62,008 nucleotides of DNA from Microcoleus asticus IPMA8 (lineage in GTDB: Bacteria; Cyanobacteriota; Cyanobacteriia; Cyanobacteriales; Microcoleaceae), in contig NZ_SRRZ01000027.1 in NCBI RefSeq assembly GCF_013179805.1, positions 1 through 62,008 of the forward strand, read 5' to 3'. The position numbers and the translations under genes were made by a program. The notes under the pieces were generated by a model that saw only the letters and a list, made by a program, of their open reading frames with translations, searched no databases and had not been told where the DNA came from. Of this stretch, positions 26,439 to 35,335 are shown one piece after another; within the stretch, counting starts at the first letter, position 1, and every line of letters starts with the position of its first letter.

Positions 26439-27572
26439 CTATTTTTGTTCATCTGAAACCAAAATTATTCTACTTTCATCTTCGGATATTTTACCCAATT
26501 CCTCGCCGCTAAAAGGATTGTAGAAAAACGAGCCTGTTTGCGGTGGCAATTTGGGATTGAGTACAATTTCTACTATACTTTTTACTACCCCTGTTAGCGG
26601 AATTGCCAGGATAACTCCTAACAACCCTCCCACTCTACCTCCTAACAGCAAAGCTGTGAAAATAATTACCGGGCTCAATCCGGTGAGATTGCCCATGATT
26701 CGGGGCGCTACTAAATTATCCTTGATTTGCTGGAGACCGATCGCCACTACCAAGACTTGCAGCGCCAGCCACCAATCAATAAACGCTACAATTATACTAA
26801 CAGTGCCAATCCCCAGCGTTGCTCCGATGAACGGAATTATTTCCGTCAATCCTATAAAGACGGCAAACAAGAGAAAAAACGGAACTTGCAGCCACCAAAA
26901 AGCCAGAGTTAGCGAGATTGCCATAAATAGTCCCAGCAATAACTGTCCCGATACAAATCGCTGGAGGTTTCGCTCCAAAGTTTCTGTTAAAACATAGCGA
27001 ATGTCTGGGGAAAAAATGCTGGTCAAACCCTGCCACACTCTTTTCCCGTCTAGGAGCATATAAAAGGAAATCACCACAATAAAAATTAAGTCCAAAAACC
27101 AGTTAAAAGTACCTACAACTAAGCCTAAACCCGTACCGGCGATCGCCTGTACTTGTCCCTGGACTCTAGCTGACAGTTGCTGCTCCAATATTTGCACGTC
27201 AAACGGTAAATTGCGCTCGGCACTCCAGGCTTGAAATTCACCTAGCTGCAGCCGCCCCGACTCCAGCAATTCCGGGAACCTTACCCCCAACTGCCTCGCT
27301 TGGCTGAACACCGGCGGCACAATAGTTAAACCGATCACTACTACTATCACACCCGCAGTTAAATAAACCAGCCCCGCAGCTACTCCCCGAGGCAAAAATA
27401 CTTGCAGTCTTTTTACTGCATAATTTAATAAAAATGCGATGAGTCCCGCTGTTACTAAAATGCTGACGAGTTCCCCAACATAACTGACAGCAGTCAGGGT
27501 AAACCATCCCGTCACTAGCACTAGCAGCCAAGTAATTAGAAACTGTTGGAGGGGAGAAAAGAGACTATTCAT
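26439..27572 (-). CDS. AI-2E family transporter (PerM/YdiK-like)
   Basis: From the ATG at 27572 the protein is 377 residues; the frame extends to 27755 without an obvious need. Eight or so membrane segments: two at the N-terminus (ITWLLVLVTGWFTLTAV, VSILVTAGLIAFLLNYAV), one near 100 (GVIVVVIGLTIVPPVF), then a group from about 190 onward including WFLDLIFIVVISFYMLLDG, the family motif. Also FFLLFAVFIGLTEIIPFIGATLG and the terminal GGRVGGLLGVILAIPLTGVVKSI. The family exports small molecules, or Na+ in some members. The charged C-terminal tail contains ISEDESRIILVSDEQK. Confidence 0.85.
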   Translation of the reverse strand: MNSLFSPLQQFLITWLLVLVTGWFTLTAVSYVGELVSILVTAGLIAFLLNYAVKRLQVFLPRGVAAGLVYLTAGVIVVVIGLTIVPPVFSQARQLGVRFPELLESGRLQLGEFQAWSAERNLPFDVQILEQQLSARVQGQVQAIAGTGLGLVVGTFNWFLDLIFIVVISFYMLLDGKRVWQGLTSIFSPDIRYVLTETLERNLQRFVSGQLLLGLFMAISLTLAFWWLQVPFFLLFAVFIGLTEIIPFIGATLGIGTVSIIVAFIDWWLALQVLVVAIGLQQIKDNLVAPRIMGNLTGLSPVIIFTALLLGGRVGGLLGVILAIPLTGVVKSIVEIVLNPKLPPQTGSFFYNPFSGEELGKISEDESRIILVSDEQK

Positions 27573-27981
27573 TTTGATTTTTTTTAAATAAACTGGCACA
27601 ACTTTTTTAGCCGATGTGCCGTATTCTACAATAAACACATTAGAGTATAGATTAGCAATAATCAGTTCAAGATTAGACTGAATTCTCTCAGCATTAATCG
27701 GTTGGTGATGGCAAAACCGCTCCGGGACAGACAATGCGAGTCCGATCGACCCCACGCTGCAAAATCACCCTAATATCTCAGTATGCCCGGGAGCCCGATC
27801 GAATTAAATGTCGATCGTACAAAGGCTCAATTCGACATTGTAAGGTGAAATGGCGCTACACTCACCCAAAAGGAGGACGCGCAACTGCTCAGGCCCTTCG
27901 TTAAAATGAATCAGATATAAAAACCGCAATCTTTCTTTACAATAAAAAAACCACAGGCTAATAGCGGCGAGAGGAATTACC
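27573..27981. other. divergent spacer before the RND operon
   Basis: 409 bases between the divergently transcribed AI-2E gene and the efflux genes. TATAAAA near 27917 and TACAAT near 27938 are possible -10 elements for the efflux genes. No -35 element fits well enough to call. No RNA gene was seen. Confidence 0.35.
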
Positions 27982-29778
27982 GTGACCAATCAAGTTTTTT
28001 CAGAAGCGGAAGAAAAGAAACCCATTCCCCCCGTGCAGAGCGGACGCGACAACAACTCAGCAGTGGACATACCTGAAAGTGGACTCTCAGACCGCTCTCG
28101 CTGGGAATTTTCTCCTGAGGAAGATGAACGAGAAGTTGCCCTAGAACCTCCAGAAATGGAGGCGGAAGAATCTGAAGTTTTGGAGCCTGAAGAGCCAGAA
28201 GCCTCGCCCAGCAAAGGACTCAGGTGGCCTACCATGTTGGCTGGCGCAGGCATTGGCGTGGCTGCAACGCTGCTAGCAGTACAGTTGACTGGTGGGGGCA
28301 AGCAGAGCGCGCGTCCCGCAGCTCCAATTCCACCGGCAAATCAGCAGGCTACGGCTCAGACTGTGACAGTGGCGCCTGTGGAATCTGCCGAGGTGGGTGA
28401 AACTCTGGAAGCGACGGGCACCGTGGTGGCCTACGACTTGCTGCCGGTGCTGCCACAGGCTAACGGTTTGCAAATCAAGCAGGTGTTGGTGGCGGAGGGA
28501 GATGCGGTAGAAAAAGGTCAGACGATGGCGGTTTTGGACGATTCGGTGCTGCGATCGCAAATTGCCGAAGCGCTTGCGGGAGTACAATCGGCTAATTCTA
28601 CGGTAGAACAAGCCGAAGCTCAGGTGCAGCAAGCTCAGTCAGCCCAACAAGAAGCCCAAGCCGGCGTCGCTCAAGCTCAAGCTGGCGTTGAAAAAGCCAT
28701 CGCTGACGCAGCGCAAGCCCAAACAGGCGTCGGCCAGGCCAGGGCCGGTGTGGAGCAAGCTAAAGCCGGTGTCACTCAAGCTAGAGCGGGAATTGCTTCC
28801 GCCCAGGCTAAATTAGCTCAAGCTCAAAGAGAAGTAAATCGCAGCCAAAATTTGGCGACTCAGGGAGTAATTAGCCAGCAAGATTTAGAACAGCGCAAGA
28901 CGGAGCGAGACACGGCCGTTCAAGACTTGAACAAAACTAAAGCTGACTTGAATACAGCTTTGGAAGAACAGAATAAAGCAGCGGAAGAAGTGCGATCGGC
29001 TATTGCTAAAGTAGCTACTGGTGAAGCTAATATCAGTACGGCGAGAGCCGCCCTCAGCAGCGCTCGCGCTAAAGTGAATACGGCCGGAGCGAGTGTCAGC
29101 AGTGCCAGAGCAAATGTCGGAAATAACGCAGCAACTGTCCGCAGCAATGATGCGCGAGTCAAACAGTTACAAACTCAACTCGAACAAACTATAGTGCGAG
29201 CACCGGATAGCGGCACTGTGGCTGAAAGAATTGGTCGAGTTGGGGATGTTTCTTCGGGGAGTCAAAAACTCTTTTCAATTATTCGGGGAAACAAGCTGGA
29301 ACTACAATTGAAAGTGCCGGAAACTCAGGTTGCGCAAGTGCGACCGGGAACAGCGGTGCAGATTACTTCTGACTCTGACAAGCGGATTAAGTTGTCAGGA
29401 ACTGTGCGAGATATTTCGCCGCTTGTTGACCCGCAAAATCGGCAAGCTACGGTGAAGATTGATTTGCCGGCAAGCGCGTTTTTGCGATCGGGAATGTTTT
29501 TGCGCGCATCCCTTTCGACGGCAACGGCTCAAGGTTTGAAAGTCCCCGCTAAAGCTATTTTGCCACAATCTGACGGCAGTTCTATTGTTTACAAACTTGT
29601 CGGCGAGGACAAGGTACAGGCTCAACCAGTGGAAGTTGGGGAAATTTCCGGGGGTGCTGTAGGCGATTTGACTGCTGCTAAGGTGGAGGTTAAAAAGGGT
29701 TTGAAGGCGGGCGATCGAGTGGTTATTGCTGGGGCTGGTTATCTGAAGGATGGCGATCGGGTTAAGGTTGTTAAATAG
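27982..29778 (+). CDS. RND efflux periplasmic adaptor (HlyD/MFP family)
   Basis: 598 residues, starting at GTG with GAGGAAT upstream. Unusually, an acidic, proline-rich cytosolic region of about 90 residues (EEDEREVALEPPEMEAEESE) precedes the single membrane anchor (TMLAGAGIGVAATLLAVQL). Then come the lipoyl half-motif (VLVAEGDAVEKGQTMAVLDD), a long Ala/Gln coiled-coil hairpin (about 205-390) built of AQAGV/QARAGV repeats, the second lipoyl half (IVRAPDSGTVAERIGRVGDV) and the beta-barrel/membrane-proximal domains. It joins the RND pump encoded 133 bases downstream to an outer-membrane channel. No TolC gene is present here. Confidence 0.92.
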   Translation: MTNQVFSEAEEKKPIPPVQSGRDNNSAVDIPESGLSDRSRWEFSPEEDEREVALEPPEMEAEESEVLEPEEPEASPSKGLRWPTMLAGAGIGVAATLLAVQLTGGGKQSARPAAPIPPANQQATAQTVTVAPVESAEVGETLEATGTVVAYDLLPVLPQANGLQIKQVLVAEGDAVEKGQTMAVLDDSVLRSQIAEALAGVQSANSTVEQAEAQVQQAQSAQQEAQAGVAQAQAGVEKAIADAAQAQTGVGQARAGVEQAKAGVTQARAGIASAQAKLAQAQREVNRSQNLATQGVISQQDLEQRKTERDTAVQDLNKTKADLNTALEEQNKAAEEVRSAIAKVATGEANISTARAALSSARAKVNTAGASVSSARANVGNNAATVRSNDARVKQLQTQLEQTIVRAPDSGTVAERIGRVGDVSSGSQKLFSIIRGNKLELQLKVPETQVAQVRPGTAVQITSDSDKRIKLSGTVRDISPLVDPQNRQATVKIDLPASAFLRSGMFLRASLSTATAQGLKVPAKAILPQSDGSSIVYKLVGEDKVQAQPVEVGEISGGAVGDLTAAKVEVKKGLKAGDRVVIAGAGYLKDGDRVKVVK

Positions 29779-29818
29779 TTATTGGTTATGGGTTATTGTT
29801 AGATTTTTTTGTTTGTTT

Positions 29819-29860
29819 TACCGCAGATGAAAGCAGATAAACGCCGACGAACGCAGATAA
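29819..29860. repeat. dispersed CCGCAGAT...GAACGCAGATAA repeat, copy
   Basis: Same family as the copies at 13028 and 39398, located in the space between the adaptor and pump genes. The following ACTTCGACTAAGCTCAGTACGAG (about 29873-29895) belongs to another common palindromic repeat, also seen at 48816. Confidence 0.7.
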
Positions 29861-29911
29861 CCAATTCCTAATACTTCGACTAAGCTCAGTACGAGTTCCC
29901 AATTCTAAATT

Positions 29912-32900
29912 ATGTCTTTCAACATTTCGGCTTGGTCGATCAAACAGCCAGTCCCCACGATTGTTTTATTCTTAGTTCTGACAATCGGGGGTTTACTATC
30001 ATTTCCGCTTTTAGGCATTGATGATTCACCAAATATTGATGTGCCTTCAGTTTCGATATCCGTCAGCCAACCGGGGGCAGATCCAGCAGAACTGGAATCT
30101 CAAGTCACGAAAAAAGTAGAAGATGCTGTGGCTGGTTTGGGCAATATCGACCACATTATCTCTACAGTTAATGATGGTTCTTCTAATACTACAGTTAACT
30201 TTTTATTGGGAACAAATAGCGATCGCGCTACTAACGATGTCCGCAATGCGATCGCCCAAATCCGCCAAAGCTTGCCCCAAGACATTAATGACCCCGTTGT
30301 CAAGCGAGTCGAATTTGCCGGCAGTTCAATTATGTCTTACGCGGTTGTTTCCGATCGCCAAACCGTAGAACAGTTAAGCGAATTAATCGACCAAAACATC
30401 AGCCGCGTCCTCCTCTCTGTCAAAGGTGTAGCTCAAGTGCAGCGAATCGGAGGCAGAGACAGGGATATTCGAGTCGATTTAAACCCCGAACAACTGCAAA
30501 GTCTCGGCATTACAGCTACTCAAGTTAACGACCAAATTCGCAATTTTAACATCAATTTACCCGGCGGCAGAACTGAAATTGGCAATTCCGAGCAAACAGT
30601 CCGCACCCTCGGCAGTGCCAAAACAATCGAACAGTTGAAAGCTTATCAAATTACCTTGCCTAAAGGCGGTTTTGTGCCGCTTTCCACTTTGGGAGAAGTT
30701 GGTGAAGGCTATGCAGAAGCGCGTCAGGCGGCACGGCTCAATAACAAACCTGTAGTGGCTTTTTCCATCCTCCGCAGTACCGGCAGCACTCTGGTAACAG
30801 TAGAAGAAGCGGTGCGGGAAACTGTTAAGAAACTGGAAAAAACTTTGCCGCCTGATGTCAAGCTGGAACTTATTTATACTTTAGCCGACCACATTCGAGA
30901 TTCTTATGAAGCTTCTGTAGATGCTTTAATTTTGGGGGCGGCTTTAGCGGTAATAACTATTTTAATTTTTTTGCGGGATTGGCGCGCAACTTTAATTGCT
31001 TCTGTTGCCTTACCGCTGTCGGCAATTCCTACTTTTGCTGTGCTCCGGCTGTTGGGCTACACCCTCAACAGTATGACTTTGTTGGCGCTGTCGCTGGTGG
31101 TGGGAATATTAGTAGATGATGCGATCGTCGAAATTGAGAATATCGAACGTCACGTCGGGATGGGGAAAACTCCCTATCAAGCTTCTTTGGATGCTTCGGC
31201 TGAAATTGGTTTGGCTGTTGTTGCTACTACGATGACGATTGTTGCGGTATTTGCGCCGGTGGCTTTTATGCCGGGAATTCCCGGTCAGTTTTTTCGACCT
31301 TTTGGGGTGACGGTTTCGGCGTCGGTGTTATTTTCGCTGTTAGTAGCCCGAACCGTTACTCCGATGATGGCGGCTTATTTGTTTAAGGAGAAAGGACACC
31401 ATCAGGAACTCAAAAAAGACCAACTTTCTTATCAGTACCGCAGGCTTTTGACTTGGGCGCTGAAGCATCGGGCGATCGTCTTAATTTTAGGTGTAGCTTT
31501 GTTTTTCGGCAGCGTTCAATTAATACCTTACATTCCGACTGGGTTTATCGATCGCGATGATACCGGACTTTCGACTGTCTCTATTGAATTGCCTCCGGGC
31601 TCGACTTTACAGCAGACAGATTCAGCAGTGCAGCAAGCAACTCAATTATTGCTCGCTCATCCAGCCGTAGATAGCGTTTTGGAGACTGAAGGTGCTCCGA
31701 CAGTTTCCGGGGGTGCTGGCGGCGGCGGGGGCGCTAGCGGGGTGAATACAGCCAGTCTTTACGTGAAATTGAAACCCGCCGACAAGCGGATCGGACAACA
31801 GCGATTTGAAGAGGAAATGCGGCCGAAACTTCGCGATGTTCCCGGTGTGCGGTTGAGTTTTGCTCAAGGGCGTGTCGGCGGTAGGAAGCAAATGTCGATC
31901 GTCCTAAAAAGCGAAAATGCCGAAGCTTTAACTAACACTGCTGAAGCCCTCACGCAACAAATGAGGCAAGTTCCGGGACTGATTGAGGTACAGTCTAGCG
32001 CGAGTTTGGTGAAGCCAGAAATTTTGGTTAAACCTGACCCGAATCGGGCGGCGGATCAGGGTGTATCGGTGCAGCAAATTGCTCGAACTGCATCTCTGGC
32101 AACGATTGGAGATATTGACTCGAATCTTGCTAAATTTGATTTGCCTGACAGACAAATTCCGATTCATGTAATGTTGGCGCCGCAGTTTCGCAGCGATATC
32201 GAAACGATTAAGAATCTGCAAGTACCGGCGAAAAATAATACTTTGGTGCCGTTGAGGGCCGTGGCGGATATTGCTTTGGGCAGCGGGCCTTCTCAGATCG
32301 ATCGCTACGACAGAGCCCGTCAAGTATCTGTAGAGGGAAATTTGTTGCAGGGTACGACTTTGGGAGAAGCTTCGGTGGCGGTGAAGAAACTGCCTGCAAT
32401 GAATCCTTTGCCCCCCGGCGTGGAACAGGAATCTTCGGGTGATGCGAAGGTGATGCAGGATGTGTTCAGCGGTTTTGCGGGGGCTCTGGGAACGGCGGTA
32501 CTGTTTATTTATGCTGTGTTGGTGCTGCTGTTTGCCAATTTCCTGCATCCGGTGACAATTATGGCCGCCTTGCCTTTATCTCTGGGGGGCGCGCTGCTGG
32601 GACTGCTGGTGGGACAAAAGTCTCTCGGGCTGTACGCTTTGATTGGCGTGGTTTTGCTGATGGGAATTGTGACGAAAAATTCGATTTTGCTGGTGGATTA
32701 CGCGATTATGAATCAGCAGGAAGGCAAGCCGATGTACGAGGCGACGCTGGATTCGGGAGTGGCGCGGTTGCGGCCGATTTTGATGACGACGATCGCGATG
32801 ATAGCTGGGATGGTGCCAATTGCTCTGGGAATTGGCGCTGGTTCGCAAACTCGCAGCCCGATGGCAATGGCGGTAATTGGCGGTTTGATGACTTCTACGC

Positions 32901-33052
32901 TGCTGACTCTGGTGGTGATTCCGGTGGTTTTTACTTACATGGACGGTTTGCAAATCTGGATTTTTAATCTGATGCGGGGGAAGAAAAGGGGGCGAAGGGC
33001 GATCGAAGGCAACATAGAAAGCCAAAATGGTAGAGTCAAAATTGGAAAATAG
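29912..33052 (+). CDS. RND efflux pump permease (HAE1/AcrB family)
   Basis: 1046 residues, full length for the AcrB family; a proton-driven trimeric inner-membrane exporter. Opening SIKQPVPTIVLFLVLTIGG is typical. Twelve membrane segments occur in two halves, each half with a large periplasmic domain. TM4 keeps the paired aspartates (VGILVDDAIVEIENIERH) and TM10 the lysine (GIVTKNSILLVDYAI) of the proton relay. A glycine-rich loop (GGAGGGGGASG, near residue 606) lies in the second periplasmic half. It is co-oriented with the adaptor gene and probably transcribed with it. Substrate cannot be inferred. Confidence 0.94.
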   Translation: MSFNISAWSIKQPVPTIVLFLVLTIGGLLSFPLLGIDDSPNIDVPSVSISVSQPGADPAELESQVTKKVEDAVAGLGNIDHIISTVNDGSSNTTVNFLLGTNSDRATNDVRNAIAQIRQSLPQDINDPVVKRVEFAGSSIMSYAVVSDRQTVEQLSELIDQNISRVLLSVKGVAQVQRIGGRDRDIRVDLNPEQLQSLGITATQVNDQIRNFNINLPGGRTEIGNSEQTVRTLGSAKTIEQLKAYQITLPKGGFVPLSTLGEVGEGYAEARQAARLNNKPVVAFSILRSTGSTLVTVEEAVRETVKKLEKTLPPDVKLELIYTLADHIRDSYEASVDALILGAALAVITILIFLRDWRATLIASVALPLSAIPTFAVLRLLGYTLNSMTLLALSLVVGILVDDAIVEIENIERHVGMGKTPYQASLDASAEIGLAVVATTMTIVAVFAPVAFMPGIPGQFFRPFGVTVSASVLFSLLVARTVTPMMAAYLFKEKGHHQELKKDQLSYQYRRLLTWALKHRAIVLILGVALFFGSVQLIPYIPTGFIDRDDTGLSTVSIELPPGSTLQQTDSAVQQATQLLLAHPAVDSVLETEGAPTVSGGAGGGGGASGVNTASLYVKLKPADKRIGQQRFEEEMRPKLRDVPGVRLSFAQGRVGGRKQMSIVLKSENAEALTNTAEALTQQMRQVPGLIEVQSSASLVKPEILVKPDPNRAADQGVSVQQIARTASLATIGDIDSNLAKFDLPDRQIPIHVMLAPQFRSDIETIKNLQVPAKNNTLVPLRAVADIALGSGPSQIDRYDRARQVSVEGNLLQGTTLGEASVAVKKLPAMNPLPPGVEQESSGDAKVMQDVFSGFAGALGTAVLFIYAVLVLLFANFLHPVTIMAALPLSLGGALLGLLVGQKSLGLYALIGVVLLMGIVTKNSILLVDYAIMNQQEGKPMYEATLDSGVARLRPILMTTIAMIAGMVPIALGIGAGSQTRSPMAMAVIGGLMTSTLLTLVVIPVVFTYMDGLQIWIFNLMRGKKRGRRAIEGNIESQNGRVKIGK

Positions 33053-33191
33053 CGATCGGCTGCCGCCCAATATTGACAGTCAAAATGTTATACTCAAAAT
33101 CAGAAAATAGTTGTACAATGTTTTTCTAGTCGTTTTTTACCGCGACGCCTCCAAGGCAAAAGAAAGTCAAAACAGGTAAAAAACACTAAGC

Positions 33192-33263
33192 GCGGGCGTA
33201 ATTCAGTGGTAGAATGTCAGCTTCCCATGCTGAACGTCGTGGGTTCGAGTCCCACCGTCCGCT
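33192..33263 (+). tRNA. tRNA-Gly (anticodon CCC)
   Basis: A 72-base cloverleaf. Acceptor stem GCGGGCG pairs with CGTCCGC (one G-U). The anticodon stem is TCAGC/GCTGA with loop TTCCCAT, giving anticodon CCC. The T-arm is GTGGG-TTCGAGT-CCCAC. The discriminator base is T and CCA is not encoded. It lies 55 bases before trhO, a tRNA-modifying enzyme gene, which may be coincidence. Confidence 0.95.
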
Positions 33264-33317
33264 TTCACTGAATTTTCATAGAATTATGAAAATTAATTAG
33301 TGCTATCAATTCAATCT

Positions 33318-34265
33318 ATGGCTTATTTCTTAACCGCTGCTTTATATAAGTTCGTTGAACTACCTGATTTTGCCGAGCTGAAAGCACCGCTACTCGATTG
33401 TTGCAACAACAACAACGTCAAAGGCACTATCTTGCTGGCCCAAGAAGGCATCAATGGCACTATTGCCGGTTCGTCCGAGGGCGTACACGCAGTGCTGGCA
33501 TTCTTGCGCAGTGACCCGCGTTTTGCGGATCTGGTGCACAAGGAATCTTTCTCGGAAAAAGCACCTTTTTACCGCCTGAAAATACGATTGAAGCGCGAAA
33601 TCGTCACGATGGGAGTACCGGACATTAATCCCCGCCTCATGGCTGGCAAATATGTTAAGCCTGATGAGTGGAATAAGCTGCTTGACGATCCCGATGTTGT
33701 CGTGGTTGATGTTCGTAACGACTTCGAGGTATCTATGGGTACTTTTGAAGGCGCTATTAATCCCAAAACAAAAAGCTTTTCCGAGTTACCTGAATGGGTG
33801 CTGCGGGAAACTGCTTTACGCAATAAACCCAAGGTGGCAATGTTTTGCACGGGTGGTATTCGCTGCGAGAAATCTACTGCTTTTTTGCGCAGTCAAGGTT
33901 TTGATGAAGTCTATCATCTCGAAGGCGGAATTTTAAAATATTTGGAAACGGTGCCGGAAGCAGAAAGTCGTTGGGAAGGTGAATGTTTTGTCTTTGATGA
34001 ACGGGTTTCTGTTGGTCAGGACTTAAAGCCGGGTAACTATGAACTTTGTCGCGGTTGTCGTCACCCGATTAGTCCGGAAGATAAGGCTTCTGAATTATTT
34101 GTACTTGGTGTGAGTTGTCCTCATTGTCATGACTCAAAAACTGAAACCAAAAAACAAGCTTTATCTGAACGTCAACGTCAGATTGAGCTGGCTAAGCGTC
34201 GCAACCAAGTACATATAGGCGCGCGCTACGATGCGAAGGAAAAAGTAGATGAGGCCTGCGACTAA
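33318..34265 (+). CDS. trhO: tRNA uridine(34) hydroxylase (rhodanese-fold)
   Basis: Oxygen-dependent hydroxylation of U34 in tRNA, the first step of 5-(carboxy)methoxyuridine formation. 315 residues from the ATG at 33318. An N-terminal acylphosphatase-like domain (GTILLAQEGINGTIAGS) is followed by a rhodanese domain (about 120-225: VVVDVRNDFEVSMGTFEGA). The active cysteine lies in FCTGGIRCEKSTAFL. The C-terminal Cys pairs (CRGCRHP and CPHCHD) are family features. Base composition resembles its neighbours. Confidence 0.93.
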   Translation: MAYFLTAALYKFVELPDFAELKAPLLDCCNNNNVKGTILLAQEGINGTIAGSSEGVHAVLAFLRSDPRFADLVHKESFSEKAPFYRLKIRLKREIVTMGVPDINPRLMAGKYVKPDEWNKLLDDPDVVVVDVRNDFEVSMGTFEGAINPKTKSFSELPEWVLRETALRNKPKVAMFCTGGIRCEKSTAFLRSQGFDEVYHLEGGILKYLETVPEAESRWEGECFVFDERVSVGQDLKPGNYELCRGCRHPISPEDKASELFVLGVSCPHCHDSKTETKKQALSERQRQIELAKRRNQVHIGARYDAKEKVDEACD

Positions 34266-34275
34266 TATTATTATT

Positions 34276-34449
34276 CACTAAGCTCAAAGAAACCCGCTTT
34301 CTACGAAAAATCTTGTTTGGCGACGAGAAATATAGAAAGAAATCGGGTTTCTGACTCGTGTAGTATTGGCACTAAGCTCAAAGAAACCCGGTTTCGACGA
34401 AAAATCTTGTTTGGCGACGAGAAATATACCAAGAAACCGGGTTCTGGCC
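34276..34449. repeat. two direct copies of a hairpin-forming repeat
   Basis: Copies begin at 34276 and 34370 with CACTAAGCTCAAAGAAACCC and share TCTTGTTTGGCGACGAGAAA. Within each copy GAAACCCG and CGGGTTTC form an inverted pair enclosing the core. They lie between trhO and the glutathione S-transferase gene, whose start codon comes 33 bases after. Confidence 0.8.
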
Positions 34450-34481
34450 CGAAAAACCCGATCGCGCGATCGACTAATTAT

Positions 34482-35138
34482 ATGTTAGCAACATATCCGA
34501 TTCTGTATTCCTTTCGCCGCTGTCCCTATGCTATGCGCGCGCGCTTAGCCTTGATGGTTAGCAATCGGGTGTGTGAGTTGCGGGAAGTTGTTTTGCGAGA
34601 CAAACCACCAGAGATGTTGGAAGTATCTGCCAAAGGTACAGTACCAATATTGATTGATGTTGACGGGCGCGTACTCGATCAAAGTATCGATATCATGTTG
34701 TGGGCATTGAGACAACACGATCCTGAAAAATGGTTGATGCCACAGCAAGGTTCTGTTACAGAAATGCTGGAACTAATCGCTGTATTTGATGATAGATTTA
34801 AATATCATCTTGATCGTTATAAGTACCCCGATCGCTATGCAGATGTTGATGCTCAAGTACATCGCTATGAAGGTTCTTTATTCCTGGAAAAACTAAATGC
34901 CAAGTTAAGCGCTACTAAATATTTGTTTGGTAACAATGTAGCATTAGCCGATATGGCGATCGCACCTTTTGTTCGTCAATTCGCTCATACCGATCGAGTT
35001 TGGTTCAACGAACAGCCTTGGCCGCAGCTACAAGCTTGGTTAGCCGGGTTTACAGAGTCGGAAATTTATAGCAGTGTTATGCAGAAATATCCGAAATGGG
35101 AATCCGGTAATGCAGGCGTTATTTTTCCTTCCTCGTAA
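34482..35138 (+). CDS. glutathione S-transferase family protein
   Basis: 218 residues from the ATG at 34482; the longer frame to 34317 only translates the hairpin repeats. The thioredoxin-like N-terminal domain has the glutaredoxin-type motif SFRRCPYAMRARLAL with Cys near residue 14. The cis-Pro is in KGTVPILID, and ESIDIMLW-like SIDIMLWAL follows. The alpha-helical C-terminal domain contains FGNNVALADMAIAPF, the N-capping Asp motif of GSTs. Stress, reductase or dehalogenase-like roles are possible. Confidence 0.88.
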   Translation: MLATYPILYSFRRCPYAMRARLALMVSNRVCELREVVLRDKPPEMLEVSAKGTVPILIDVDGRVLDQSIDIMLWALRQHDPEKWLMPQQGSVTEMLELIAVFDDRFKYHLDRYKYPDRYADVDAQVHRYEGSLFLEKLNAKLSATKYLFGNNVALADMAIAPFVRQFAHTDRVWFNEQPWPQLQAWLAGFTESEIYSSVMQKYPKWESGNAGVIFPSS

Positions 35139-35335
35139 TTACTTATTCTTATTCGCTGCCAGCATATTTATTAACTTCCCAAAATGTTATTTACCATGCT
35201 AAACTTATTGTTTTGAGAATACTAGATTTACTGTCATTTGACTAGAAAAGTGACGCAGGCAAAAATCGCCTTTTGCTAATTTTTTAAACGTGAAAGGATT
35301 TGCTGTATTCTAGTAAATGTTATCAGGCTAAAACT

